The notes under the pieces: generated by a model
The model's database searches: none
Seen by the model: only the letters and a program-made list of their open reading frames with translations
What the model was told of the DNA's origin: nothing
Shown: positions 16,962 to 30,124 of the stretch, piece by piece
How the letters are laid out: each line of letters begins with the position of its first letter
Numbering within the stretch: position 1 is the stretch's first letter
DNA from: Porphyrobacter sp.
GTDB lineage: Bacteria > Pseudomonadota > Alphaproteobacteria > Sphingomonadales > Sphingomonadaceae
Direction: 5' to 3'
Assembly (NCBI GenBank): GCA_017744315.1
Contig: JAGIBN010000002.1
Location: 1-64,000 of the forward strand
Length of the DNA stretch: 64,000 bases
Translations under genes and position numbers: made by a program

Positions 16962-17858
16962 ATGCATCAATCCGACCGCGCCGGCCTGCTCTACGCTCTT
17001 GCCGGCTTCTGCACCCTCTCGATCGGCGATGCGATTATCAAGGGCATGCCGGGGGCATGGCCTGCCCCGGCGATGGCGGCGACGCGGTATATTGCCGGCA
17101 CGATCCTGCTCGGTTCGCTAATGGTACGGCACGAAGGCTGGGGTTCACTGGCCCTCCCGCGAGACAAGCTGCAGTGGGTCCGCGGTATCGCCATCAGCAT
17201 GTCGGCAATGGGCATGTTTCTGGCGGTCTGGCTTATGCCGCTGGCAGAAGCGACGACGATTGCCTTTACCCAGCCGATGATCACCGCTGTGCTGGCCACG
17301 GTCTTGCTAGGAGAGCGCGCGCGGCCGGCTACGTGGATTGCGACGCTGGTGGCCTTCGCGGGCGTGTTCGTAGTCCTGCGGCCTAACTTTGCGGTCGCGG
17401 GTTGGGGGATTCTGTTTCCGCTGCTGGGCGCGACCGGCATGGCTGTCACCATCATCGCCAATCGCGCGGTGCAGGGCAGGGCGAGCATCCTTGCGATGCA
17501 GTACTACATGTCGGTCACGGCGATGATCTTCCTGCTCTTCGCCACTACGGCAGCCCATTTCACTGGGCTTGAGAATTTTGCCATGCACTGGCCACACTGG
17601 AGCGTCGTCGCTCGCTGCGCCTTCATTGGTCTCAGCGCCACCCTTGCCCAATGGCTGATCTTCATGGGCACTGTGAAGGCCGGCGCGGGAACCGTCGCGC
17701 CGATGACCTATGGGCAACTGCTGATGGCGGTGACCTTGGGGTGGGTGTTCTTTGGCGACCATCCGGATCCGATCGCGCTCCTGGGCGCAGTGATCATCAT
17801 CGGGGCGGGCCTGTTCCTGTGGTGGGAAGGTCGCTCCAGGGCGCCCAAGCCGGCCTAG
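16962..17858 (+). CDS. EamA/DMT-superfamily membrane transporter
   Basis: 298 residues from ATG 16962 with AAGGGG upstream. Ten hydrophobic helices form two EamA repeats, with the typical VWLMPLAEATTIAFTQPMITAVLATVLLGER in the first half. It is a paralogue of the product at 9714-10628 and probably exports a small metabolite. It is divergent from the glycosyltransferase pair. The substrate is not inferable. Confidence 0.9.
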   Translation: MHQSDRAGLLYALAGFCTLSIGDAIIKGMPGAWPAPAMAATRYIAGTILLGSLMVRHEGWGSLALPRDKLQWVRGIAISMSAMGMFLAVWLMPLAEATTIAFTQPMITAVLATVLLGERARPATWIATLVAFAGVFVVLRPNFAVAGWGILFPLLGATGMAVTIIANRAVQGRASILAMQYYMSVTAMIFLLFATTAAHFTGLENFAMHWPHWSVVARCAFIGLSATLAQWLIFMGTVKAGAGTVAPMTYGQLLMAVTLGWVFFGDHPDPIALLGAVIIIGAGLFLWWEGRSRAPKPA

Positions 17859-17949
17859 CCCGCGGCGTTACCCTCACGGTAACCCAATCGCTCAACCCCT
17901 CTGCAAGGGTGGATCGGTAAAAGGCTCGCGGGCCGCACCGGAGACCGCT

Positions 17950-18114
17950 GTGTCACGAAGGCCGCATCCCTATTTTGGCCACCTGAACCGCAGGGAAGAG
18001 CCCATTCCGGCACCCGCTCCGCGTGGGTCGAATGCGCGCGTCCCGCTGGCGAAGCCTGGCGATCAGCCTGGGGTCCTGTGGGACGCTTATCGGGAAGCGC
18101 ATCCGTCAGAATGA
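17950..18114 (+). CDS. Possible 54-residue protein, unknown
   Basis: The 309-base stretch between the EamA gene and atpC holds one open frame, GTG 17950 to TGA 18114. The product is Pro/Arg-rich (starts SRRPHPYFGHLNRREEPIP, ends LWDAYREAHPSE) with no signal peptide or membrane segment. Its stop abuts the atp terminator. No family is recognised and no strong ribosome binding site is seen, so it may be non-coding. A small inverted repeat, GTTACC/GGTAAC, lies upstream at 17867-17883. Confidence 0.3.
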   Translation: MSRRPHPYFGHLNRREEPIPAPAPRGSNARVPLAKPGDQPGVLWDAYREAHPSE

Positions 18115-18142
18115 AAAAGGGCGCCGCAATGGGCGCCCTTTT
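18115..18142. terminator. Bidirectional intrinsic terminator of atp operon
   Basis: A perfect 11-bp stem, AAAAGGGCGCC and GGCGCCCTTTT, with loop GCAATG. On the minus strand the stem ends in a T run, right after atpC, so this is the terminator of the F1 operon. On the plus strand it also ends in TTTT. Confidence 0.93.
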
Positions 18143-18167
18143 CCTTGTTCGTTAGCGAAGGGGAGCC

Positions 18168-18425
18168 TCAGCTCTCCACATGCTCCGCCAGGATGGTGAG
18201 GCCGTTCTCGCCCACTTCGGCAAAGCCGCCGCGAACCTCGATGCTCTCGAAATCGGAGCCCGAAGTGCGATAGACCTTCACCGCACCATCGCGGATCGTC
18301 GACATGACCGGAGCGTGACCCTCGAGCACGCCGAACTCGCCCTCGGTACCGGGGACGACCACCATGTGGACTTCCTCGGAGCGGACCAGACGTTCCGGCG
18401 TGACGAGTTCGAAGTGCAACGCCAT
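18168..18425 (-). CDS. atpC: ATP synthase F1 subunit epsilon, short form
   Basis: 85 residues against about 130-140 in E. coli. The sequence covers the N-terminal beta-sandwich ([38 protein letters not shown], ending [10 protein letters not shown]) that joins gamma to the c-ring. The C-terminal two-helix domain that inhibits ATP hydrolysis in E. coli is absent; the gene ends normally before the terminator, so this is not a frameshift. Short epsilon is known in alphaproteobacteria, where another protein (zeta) can act as inhibitor. Last gene of atpHAGDC. Confidence 0.95.
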   Translation of the reverse strand: MALHFELVTPERLVRSEEVHMVVVPGTEGEFGVLEGHAPVMSTIRDGAVKVYRTSGSDFESIEVRGGFAEVGENGLTILAEHVES

Positions 18426-18427
18426 GA

Positions 18428-20786
<2,359 letters not shown>

Positions 20787-20796
20787 TTAGAGTTCC

Positions 20797-22883
<2,087 letters not shown>

Positions 22884-23002
22884 GCGCGAAAGGTCCTCTT
22901 AGGTCCGGTGAAACGGAAAATGTCAGTCTGCCGCAAGCGGGCGCGAATGAGGCACCCCGGCAAAGCTGGCGCGCCCGTAGCAAAGGGGGGGCGGGGATGC
23001 AA

Positions 23003-23039
23003 CTCGGTGAGCACCAGTCTGTGCTAGGTGCCCACCGAG
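23003..23039. terminator. Hairpin downstream of serine protease gene
   Basis: CTCGGTGAGCACC and GGTGCCCACCGAG form a 13-bp stem with one mismatch and an 11-base loop. It lies 32 bases past the stop of the minus-strand protease gene and upstream of atpH. No T run follows, so termination is likely but not certain. Confidence 0.55.
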
Positions 23040-23070
23040 AGTGGCGCGAAAGGCCCGTTTATCGGCGGCG

Positions 23071-24615
23071 CTAACTGGCCTTGGCGCAGGTGTAGACCAG
23101 CCGTTCGTTCGGGCGTTCGGGTAGCAGGGCGAGAATTCCTGACTGCATCGCGCCATAGTCGCGCGCGGCCTCTTGGCCGGCGCCGCAAGCGGGGGCCTGA
23201 AACTCGCCGCGTGCCGTACGGATGCGCTCCATGGTCTCCCGGTCGAGCAGGTAGCGCTCCATACGATACTCTTTCGATGCCGGATCGAAGGTGTTCACAG
23301 AAACCGATTCCTCGTCCTGCGGGACAAGCACGCGCGACCACGTTCCGTTGGAGAAGCCGTATTGGGTGCGGCCGTTGACACAGCCGTCAGGCGACCAGTT
23401 GAACGGCACGTTCGGCTCGGCCGCCCCGGTCACACGGCTCCGCTCTGGGACGAGCGCGCAAACCATGTTGCCGGCGGTGGGCGCAACGATCGGGCCGCGC
23501 TTCTCCTCGGCTTCCATCTCGGTTCGCAGCCGCTCTTCGAGCCGGCCCTTGATCTCGTCGAAGCCGGGCCTGCCGACCCAGGCGATTGCGGCCCCGACCA
23601 CCGCTACCGCAGCGAGGCCGAAACCGATTTCGGCATTGTGCTTCAACCCGACATGGTGGGCGTGGATTGCGAGGCCAGCGGCACCGAGCGCGCAAATGAG
23701 CAAGGTCATCGCCAGAGCCAGGCCGTTGTCGCGCTCTGCGAACAGACCGAACTCGATCTCGCGGCGCAATTCGGCCTGGCGCCGGGCCAGGGCCTGCTCC
23801 TTGGCAGCGGCTTCTGCCTGGGCTGCCTGGCGCTGCTGTTCGGCTAGCTGGCGTTCGGCGTCTTCGAAGTCCGCGATGCTGCGGCAGGGCATGCCGTTGA
23901 CTTGCGGTGTCACATTGTTGGCGCGGAGGAAGGGCAGCAGTTCGCGCGTCGAGACGGCGAAGAAGAACTCCGCGTCCGCGCCACCGCTCTCGGCGCCGAA
24001 GCTGTTCACGCCGATCACGCGGCCGCATTCATCGAGCAAGGGGCCGCCGCTCGATCCACGGGCGATAGGGGCGGTGTGGAGCAGCGAATCGAATTCGCGC
24101 GTCGGTCGCCGGCCGGCCAGATTGCCGGTGCTCTTCACCGGAGGCTGGGCGCGGAAGATGTCTTGCGAAGACAGGCCCTGCGCCCGATCGACGTTCATCG
24201 GATAGCCGACCGCGGTGACGTTGCCGCTCTCTGTCGCAGGGTTGCCCGAGATCGTCAGCGGCGGCAGCCGCATCGGTTGGGTCGTGGCGAGCAGGGCGAG
24301 ATCGTTGCGCGGGCTTACGGCCACCAGCCGGGCATAGACCGCGGTCGTGCCGTCCGACGGGACAATGCCGATCGAGAGGTTGTCGTCCGAGCGGGCTTCG
24401 GCAACGACGTGGGCGTTGGTCACGATCATCTCGGGACCAACGGCAAAGCCGGTGCCGTGGGACACGGGGACAATCTGCTCCCCGTCCTGTTCGACGATGA
24501 CGATTCGCACCACGCCCCGCGCGGCGGCGCTGATGTCTTCCGGGTCGGCCTGGGCCGCAGAGGGGACGAGCAGTACCAGGGCCAGCACCGGCAAGAGCCG
24601 AGCGAGCCATCTCAT
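23071..24615 (-). CDS. Membrane-anchored trypsin-like serine protease
   Basis: 514 residues from ATG 24615 (ATG 24648 with AAGAAGG upstream is an alternative). A signal peptide (residues 1-23) precedes an S1C-type trypsin fold with catalytic H69 (TNAHVV), D105 (RNDLALL) and S189 (ARGSSGGPL). A Gln/Ala-rich coiled coil follows at about 250-290, then two membrane helices at about 298-318 and 330-348. The C-terminal 165 residues form a Cys-containing domain of unknown family. There is no PDZ domain, unlike DegP. It is probably a periplasmic protease anchored in the inner membrane. It is divergent from ada. Confidence 0.82.
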   Translation of the reverse strand: MRWLARLLPVLALVLLVPSAAQADPEDISAAARGVVRIVIVEQDGEQIVPVSHGTGFAVGPEMIVTNAHVVAEARSDDNLSIGIVPSDGTTAVYARLVAVSPRNDLALLATTQPMRLPPLTISGNPATESGNVTAVGYPMNVDRAQGLSSQDIFRAQPPVKSTGNLAGRRPTREFDSLLHTAPIARGSSGGPLLDECGRVIGVNSFGAESGGADAEFFFAVSTRELLPFLRANNVTPQVNGMPCRSIADFEDAERQLAEQQRQAAQAEAAAKEQALARRQAELRREIEFGLFAERDNGLALAMTLLICALGAAGLAIHAHHVGLKHNAEIGFGLAAVAVVGAAIAWVGRPGFDEIKGRLEERLRTEMEAEEKRGPIVAPTAGNMVCALVPERSRVTGAAEPNVPFNWSPDGCVNGRTQYGFSNGTWSRVLVPQDEESVSVNTFDPASKEYRMERYLLDRETMERIRTARGEFQAPACGAGQEAARDYGAMQSGILALLPERPNERLVYTCAKAS

Positions 24616-24726
24616 CACACCCTGAATCCGCGAGTTGTCGACCACCATGCGCGCCTTCTTGCCGTCATCTGCTTTGAGCGCAAGATTCGGGAAGCAATCG
24701 GCGCCCGATGACCTATTTTGCAGGGC

Positions 24727-25764
24727 ATGATGATTGACGATCCTAAAACGCTTGAGCGGATGAAAGCGGCCTTCGCTGCCCGCGACCGGAGCTGGGACGG
24801 CCGCTTCGTGGTCGCGGTGACGAGCACTGGCATCTATTGTCGCCCGAGCTGTCCCGCACGGCGCCCTCGACCCGAGAACACCGAATTCTACGACAGCAAC
24901 GACATGGCCGAATCCGCCGGGTTCCGCGCCTGCAAGCGGTGCGAACCCGATGCGGTGACACGCGACCGGGCCGCGATCGAGCAGGCGCTCACGTTGTTGC
25001 GTGGAGCGGAAGAATCGATCTCGTTGGCAGATCTGGCGGAGGCGGTGGGTTACTCGCCGAGCCATCTGCAGCGGATATTCACCCGAGATACGGGACTGTC
25101 CCCTGCCTCCTACGCTCGCGCCTTGCGAGACGAGCGGGCGCGCAACGCCCTGAGCGCTTCGGGCTCTGTGACCGAGGCGATTTACGAGGCGGGGTTCGAG
25201 AGCCCCAGCCGGTTCTACGATTCATTGGAAGGGAAGTTGGGCATGAAGCCATCGGCCTGGGCCCGCGGCGGCGCGGGAATGACTATCAACTGGACCGTGA
25301 CCGAAACGAGCCTCGGGCCGATGCTGGTGGCAGCCACCGACAAGGGTGTGTGCCGCCTATCCTTTGGGCAAGGGCGCGACGAACTGGAGCAGCTGTTTCC
25401 GAATGCGGAGCTGTCCGAGGGTGGGGCGGAATTCGCTTCGCTCGTCGGGCGGGTCGTCGCGGCGGTCGATGATCCGGCCACCGGGCGCGATATCCCGGTC
25501 GACGTTTCGGGAACCGCGTTTCAGGAACGGGTGTGGCAGGAGCTGCGCAAGATCCCGCCGGGTGAGACGCGCTCTTATACCGAGATCGCTGCGGCCGCGG
25601 GTAATCCGAGGGCCGTGCGGGCGGCAGGTTCGGCCAACGGTGCCAATCACGTGGCGGTTCTCATTCCGTGCCATTGCGTGGTCCGCTCTGACGGGTCATT
25701 GGGCGGTTACGCCTATGGGCTCGACATCAAGCGGGCCCTGCTGGAGCGGGAGAAACAGGCATGA
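24727..25764 (+). CDS. ada: Bifunctional DNA-methylation repair protein and regulator Ada
   Basis: 345 residues from ATG 24727 (a second ATG follows at once). The Ada metal-binding domain has the four zinc Cys at 38, 42, 69 and 72, the same numbers as in E. coli Ada; C38 accepts methyl from phosphotriesters. An AraC-type HTH follows (about 85-180, with SLADLAEAVGYSPSHLQRIF). The C-terminal O6-methylguanine methyltransferase has PCHC with acceptor C315. Methylation of C38 turns Ada into an activator in E. coli. The stop overlaps the next gene by four bases. Confidence 0.96.
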   Translation: MMIDDPKTLERMKAAFAARDRSWDGRFVVAVTSTGIYCRPSCPARRPRPENTEFYDSNDMAESAGFRACKRCEPDAVTRDRAAIEQALTLLRGAEESISLADLAEAVGYSPSHLQRIFTRDTGLSPASYARALRDERARNALSASGSVTEAIYEAGFESPSRFYDSLEGKLGMKPSAWARGGAGMTINWTVTETSLGPMLVAATDKGVCRLSFGQGRDELEQLFPNAELSEGGAEFASLVGRVVAAVDDPATGRDIPVDVSGTAFQERVWQELRKIPPGETRSYTEIAAAAGNPRAVRAAGSANGANHVAVLIPCHCVVRSDGSLGGYAYGLDIKRALLEREKQA

Positions 25765-26513
25765 ATGCACTGCGCGAAGCTTTTGCGGCCCTCCATCGTC
25801 CGGGTGACCCGGTCCTGCTCTATAACATCTGGGACGTTGGCAGCGCGAAGGCGGTAGTGGCCGCAGGCGCGCCGGCGCTTGCGACGGGTAGCCATTCGCT
25901 GGCGGAGGCCCAGGGTTTCCCGGACGGCGAGGGCATCCCGCTCAACCTGCTCCTCGACAGCGTTCGCCGGATTACTGCGGCCGTCGAGGTTCCGGTGTCG
26001 GTCGACTTCGAGGGAGGCTTTGCCGCCGATCCGGCGCACCTTGTCGAACATGCTCGACTGCTCGCGGAAGCTGGCGCGGTGGGCTGCAACTTCGAGGATC
26101 AGGTTATCGGCGGCGAGGGCCTACACCCGATCGAGGAACAGACGCGCCGTGTCGCTGCAGTGGTTGAGAGCGGACTTTGGGTCAACGCCCGCACCGACTT
26201 GTTCCTCAAGCGCCTCATCGCTGGCGAAAACGCGAACGATCGGTCACTGCTGGGCGAGGCGCTGGAGCGGGCTCATGCCTTTGCGGGCGCCGGGGCGCAC
26301 AGCTTCTTCGTGCCGGGTGTGAGCGACCTCGATCTCATCGCCGACATCTGCGCGGCCTCGCCGCTGCCAGTGAATGTGATCAAGCGGGACATGACCGACA
26401 TTGCCGCAGTTGCTGAGGCGGGCGTGGCCCGGATCAGTTGGGGTCCCTTTCCCTGGTACTGGGCAATGGCGCGCGTCACCGATGAAGCGAAGACGCTCTA
26501 CACGAAGCTGTAG
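25761..26513 (+). CDS. Isocitrate lyase/PEP mutase superfamily protein
   Basis: 250 residues, coupled to ada by ATGA. The TIM-barrel motifs of the superfamily are present: VDFEGGFA (metal site), CNFEDQV, and VNARTDLFL, with LATGSHSLAEAQGFPDG near the N-terminus. The KKCGH catalytic loop of true isocitrate lyases is missing, which places it with the smaller PEP mutase/oxaloacetase-like group of unknown substrate. Its fixed position behind ada may reflect only co-expression. The 3' end overlaps priA on the opposite strand by 16 bases. Confidence 0.87.
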   Translation: MNALREAFAALHRPGDPVLLYNIWDVGSAKAVVAAGAPALATGSHSLAEAQGFPDGEGIPLNLLLDSVRRITAAVEVPVSVDFEGGFAADPAHLVEHARLLAEAGAVGCNFEDQVIGGEGLHPIEEQTRRVAAVVESGLWVNARTDLFLKRLIAGENANDRSLLGEALERAHAFAGAGAHSFFVPGVSDLDLIADICAASPLPVNVIKRDMTDIAAVAEAGVARISWGPFPWYWAMARVTDEAKTLYTKL

Positions 26514-28663
26514 GGATCGATGTCGACCGCGACGCGTACGCCTTGCGGAAAGCTCAGCGCGCCGAGCCAGTCGCGGATGACCTGCTGCACTTCGGCGCTG
26601 CGGCGGGCGTTGAGCAGCAGGCGATAGCGGTAACGGCCGCGCAACATCGAGAGTGGAGCCGGGGCCGGGCCGAGGATCATCACGTCCTCAAGGTTCGGGC
26701 GCGTGGCGCCGATCCTGTTGGCGGCTTCGCGAGCCTCGCTCTCGTCTTCCGATGACACGATGATAGCCGCCCAGCGGCCAAACGGCGGCGCACCCGCGTG
26801 GCGGCGAGCTTCGGTTTCGGCTTCGTAGAAAGCGTCACGGTCGCCGGCTGCTAGTGCGGCGATGACCGAAGCTTCCGGATGGCGCGTCTGGATGAAGACT
26901 TCGCCCGGTTTGGCTCCGCGTCCGGCTCGGCCCGCGACCTGGGCGACTTGCTGGTAGGTCCGCTCGGCGGCGCGGAGGTCTCCGCCCTCAAGGCCGAGAT
27001 CGGCATCGACGACGCCGACCAGGGTAAGCTCGGGAAAGTGGAAGCCCTTGGTCACGAGCTGTGTGCCGACGATCACATCGATCGCACCCGCCTCTGCCTC
27101 GGCAATGAACTGTGCGGCCTTCTCGGGCGAGTTCAGCGTGTCCGAGGTGACGATGGCCAGCCGCGCCTCGGGGAGGATCTCCTCGACCTCATGCGCAATG
27201 CGTTCGACACCCGGACCGCAAGCCACGAGGCAATCGGGTTCGCCGCATTCCGGGCAAGCTTCGGGCGGCACTGTTTCATGGCCGCAATGGTGACAGGCGA
27301 GGCGGCGGCTCAGGCGGTGTTCGACCAGCCAGGCACTGCAGTTAGGGCACTGGAAGCGGAAGCCGCAATGTCGGCATAGCGTGAGAGGCGCGTAACCGCG
27401 GCGGTTGAGGAACAGCAGCGATTGCTCCCCCTTCGCGAGCCGGTCCTTGAGCGCCTCGACCAGCCGGGGCGAGATCCAGCGACCCCGCTCGGGCTTCTCC
27501 TCGGTGAGGTTGATGGTGTCGATCGAGGGCAGCTCGGCGCCGCCGAAGCGAGCGGGCAGGACCAGCTTCTCGTAAATCCCGCTCTGCGCCATCTGCAGGC
27601 TTTCGAGCGCCGGCGTGGCGCTGGCGAGGATGACGGGAATGCCCTCGAACCGGGCGCGCATGACGGCCACGTCGCGGGCGTTGTAGCGTACGCCGTCGTC
27701 CTGCTTGAAGCTCACCTCATGCGCCTCGTCGACGACCACCAGGCCGAGGTTCGCGTAAGGCAGGAACAGGGCAGATCGAGCGCCGACAACGACTTGCGCC
27801 GTGCCAGCCGCGATGGCCCGCCAAGCGCGCCGCCGTTCAGTCGATTTGAGTGAGGAGTGCCAAACGATCGGGGGCGCACCAAACCGGTCCTCGAACCGCC
27901 GCAGGAACGCCTCGGTCAGGGCGATTTCAGGAAGCAGGACAAGCGTTTGCTGCCCATTCCTGAGGCTTCGAGCGATGGCTTCGAAATAGGTCTCGGTCTT
28001 GCCCGACCCGGTTACGCCATCGAGCAGGAACGGAGCGAACTTGCGCTCCTCGACCGCAGCGACGAAGCGGTCCGCGACCTCGCGCTGGTCATCGGACAGC
28101 TCGGGCTCGGCAAATCCGGGATCGACGAGCTGGTAGGGCCGATCGCAATCGACCTCGACCGGTTCGAGCACGCCTTGATTGACGAGACCGCGCAAGACAC
28201 CCTCGCTGACGCCCGCGATGCCCGACAGTTCGCGGATCGTGGCCTGCTCGCCTTCAAGCGCCTCGATCGCCGCCAGACGCTGCGGCGTGAGGCGTTCGGG
28301 CATGCCGCCGCTCAACCGGTATTCGATCGTGGTTGCCGGACCGCGCAGGGCGCCGCCGCTTGAGAGGACCATGCGCGCGACCGAGGCCAGAGAGGCGCAA
28401 TAGTAATCGGCGGTCCATTCGATCAGCCGCCGCAGTTCGGCCTTTAACGGCGGTACCGGCAATGTCGCGAGCAACGGGCGCAGCTTCGAATCGGGAACCG
28501 ACTGCGTGGGGAGGCGATCTTCCTCCCACACGATGCCCACGATCTGTCGCGGCCCGAGAGGCGCAACGACGACGGAGCCCGGCTCGACCACCATCCCGTC
28601 GGGGACACGATAGTCCAGCGGACCCAGCGCAGCGTTGAAGATGAGCAGTCGAGCGCGGTTCAT
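26498..28663 (-). CDS. priA: Primosomal protein N' (replication restart helicase)
   Basis: 721 residues from ATG 28663. The N-terminal DNA-binding domain begins ARLLIFNAALGPLDYRVPDGM. The helicase has Walker A LLDGVTGSGKTETY and the DEAH box VVDEAHE. Two zinc sites are seen in CRHCGFRFQCPNC and CHHCGHETVPPEACPECGEPDC, the eight Cys typical of PriA. It restarts stalled replication forks by loading DnaB. The gene stands alone, divergent from the DUF4197 gene. Confidence 0.96.
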   Translation of the reverse strand: MNRARLLIFNAALGPLDYRVPDGMVVEPGSVVVAPLGPRQIVGIVWEEDRLPTQSVPDSKLRPLLATLPVPPLKAELRRLIEWTADYYCASLASVARMVLSSGGALRGPATTIEYRLSGGMPERLTPQRLAAIEALEGEQATIRELSGIAGVSEGVLRGLVNQGVLEPVEVDCDRPYQLVDPGFAEPELSDDQREVADRFVAAVEERKFAPFLLDGVTGSGKTETYFEAIARSLRNGQQTLVLLPEIALTEAFLRRFEDRFGAPPIVWHSSLKSTERRRAWRAIAAGTAQVVVGARSALFLPYANLGLVVVDEAHEVSFKQDDGVRYNARDVAVMRARFEGIPVILASATPALESLQMAQSGIYEKLVLPARFGGAELPSIDTINLTEEKPERGRWISPRLVEALKDRLAKGEQSLLFLNRRGYAPLTLCRHCGFRFQCPNCSAWLVEHRLSRRLACHHCGHETVPPEACPECGEPDCLVACGPGVERIAHEVEEILPEARLAIVTSDTLNSPEKAAQFIAEAEAGAIDVIVGTQLVTKGFHFPELTLVGVVDADLGLEGGDLRAAERTYQQVAQVAGRAGRGAKPGEVFIQTRHPEASVIAALAAGDRDAFYEAETEARRHAGAPPFGRWAAIIVSSEDESEAREAANRIGATRPNLEDVMILGPAPAPLSMLRGRYRYRLLLNARRSAEVQQVIRDWLGALSFPQGVRVAVDIDPYSFV

Positions 28664-28721
28664 GTTCACCGCGGCATATGGGCGTCGCAAGCCGGGGGCG
28701 GCAAGAAGAGAGGTCGCGAAA

Positions 28722-29423
28722 ATGCCTGAAATGATGCCCGGAACAATCTTGGCGCGCCGTCGCGCGTTTATTGGCGGCTCATTTGCCGCGGTGGCAGTCC
28801 TGGCACTGCCGGGCTGCGCCAGCTACCCTGCCTTCAGCTACGAAGAAGCGATCCGGCGTCTGCTGGTCCAGGCGAGCGAAGGAGCCTTTGCGCGGCTGAC
28901 CGAGCCCGGTGGCTACTGGGACCAGCAAGTGGCCCAGGTCGGGCTCAATGGATACTTCGGCAACCGGGGCTCGGTCCTCGCCAACATCCTCACCTCTGCC
29001 CTGTTCAAGAGCCGGCTCGAAGAAGTGGCCGCCGTTATCGCGATCGACGCGTCTTACCGCGTTGCTCCCGTTGTCGCCGACGCCGTGCGCACCGTCGGCT
29101 ATGCCAATGCGATCGACTTGATCAGGGGAGGGCCGACTGCGGCCACATCGTATCTGCGGCAGGAAATGGGTTCGCGGCTGATTGACGCGCTGGTGCCGGA
29201 AGTGGGCGAGGCCTTGCGTGTCGCGCAGGATCCTCTCGTCGGGCAACTGCTTGCCGGGCTGACCGGAGTCGACGTCGGCGGCGTGGCGCAGGGCTTTGCC
29301 ACCTCGGTTGAAAACGTGATCTGGACCGAGATCGGCCGCGAGGAAGCGGCGATCAGAGCCAATCCCGGAGCAACGGGCGACCGCGTGCTCAGGGAAGCGT
29401 TCGGATCGGGTGCGCTGCTCTAG
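28722..29423 (+). CDS. DUF4197-family lipoprotein
   Basis: 233 residues from ATG 28722 with AGAGG upstream. The N-terminus has RRR, a hydrophobic stretch and the lipobox LPGC (MPGTILARRRAFIGGSFAAVAVLALPGC). The mature protein is largely helical and has the family-like pattern ASYRVAPVVADAVRTVGYANAIDLIRGGPTAATSYLRQ. No function is known for the family. The 3' end overlaps the opposite-strand DUF2490-like gene by four bases. Confidence 0.75.
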   Translation: MPEMMPGTILARRRAFIGGSFAAVAVLALPGCASYPAFSYEEAIRRLLVQASEGAFARLTEPGGYWDQQVAQVGLNGYFGNRGSVLANILTSALFKSRLEEVAAVIAIDASYRVAPVVADAVRTVGYANAIDLIRGGPTAATSYLRQEMGSRLIDALVPEVGEALRVAQDPLVGQLLAGLTGVDVGGVAQGFATSVENVIWTEIGREEAAIRANPGATGDRVLREAFGSGALL

Positions 29424-30061
29424 CCCTTGTAGGTCAGCGAGACCTGCGCGACGTGGCTGAGCTTGTCCTCGGCATCGTCGCGCGGGGACCAGATTAGCAG
29501 GTAGCCCAGTGTGCCTTCCAGGTCTGGCGCCAGCTTGTAGGTGACGGCTCCGGTACCGCGCCATTGATCGATGTAGGCACCTTTGTCGGCGTCCTGCGAC
29601 TGCGCGATATAGAGCAACTCCCCGGCAAACGATCCCTTGAGCTCGGCTGCCAGGGGCCAGGTCACGGTCGCTTTCTGGCGCAGGCGCAGTTCCATGCGGT
29701 CTGCGCCTTCGAAGAACCGCTCCTCAACGCGGGTGCGGAGCGCCAGCGGGCCGTAGGTCAGCGTCAGTTGTTGATGAGGACGGAACTCGTCGGGGTTGTC
29801 GAATGTCTCGACGTAGGCCGCGCCGCCGCCGATCACCGCTACCTTGGACAGTCTGAACTCTGCCGTTCCCCGGCCCAGCAACTGGTTGCCGTTCTCGCGG
29901 ACGCGTTGTGAAAAATCGATCGTGCCCGTGACATCGTCCTCATCCACCGGAAGAACCAGGGTCTGGGAAAGCCACAATTGGGCGTCCTCATCCGCTGCCT
30001 GCGCCGGGGTGGACCCTTGGGCGATCAGAGCTAGTGCCGAAAAGGCGGTTGTGCGCTGCAT
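29420..30061 (-). CDS. DUF2490-like outer-membrane beta-barrel protein
   Basis: 213 residues from ATG 30061. A signal peptide ends at about [12 protein letters not shown]. The mature part alternates hydrophobic and polar residues as in a small outer-membrane barrel ([18 protein letters not shown]..., [26 protein letters not shown]) and ends in an aromatic/hydrophobic strand, [10 protein letters not shown]. The spacing of strands and the ending fit the DUF2490 group, whose function is unknown. No partner gene is evident. Confidence 0.7.
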   Translation of the reverse strand: MQRTTAFSALALIAQGSTPAQAADEDAQLWLSQTLVLPVDEDDVTGTIDFSQRVRENGNQLLGRGTAEFRLSKVAVIGGGAAYVETFDNPDEFRPHQQLTLTYGPLALRTRVEERFFEGADRMELRLRQKATVTWPLAAELKGSFAGELLYIAQSQDADKGAYIDQWRGTGAVTYKLAPDLEGTLGYLLIWSPRDDAEDKLSHVAQVSLTYKG

Positions 30062-30124
30062 GTCGAGGCCTATACCGCCCAACTGGTTAGCAGAGACACA
30101 TTTTTACCGATCGATCACATTCCC

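Noticed and set aside
17867-17883. GTTACC/GGTAAC inverted repeat after the EamA gene
   Set aside because: A 6-bp stem without T run is too weak to call a terminator or operator by itself.
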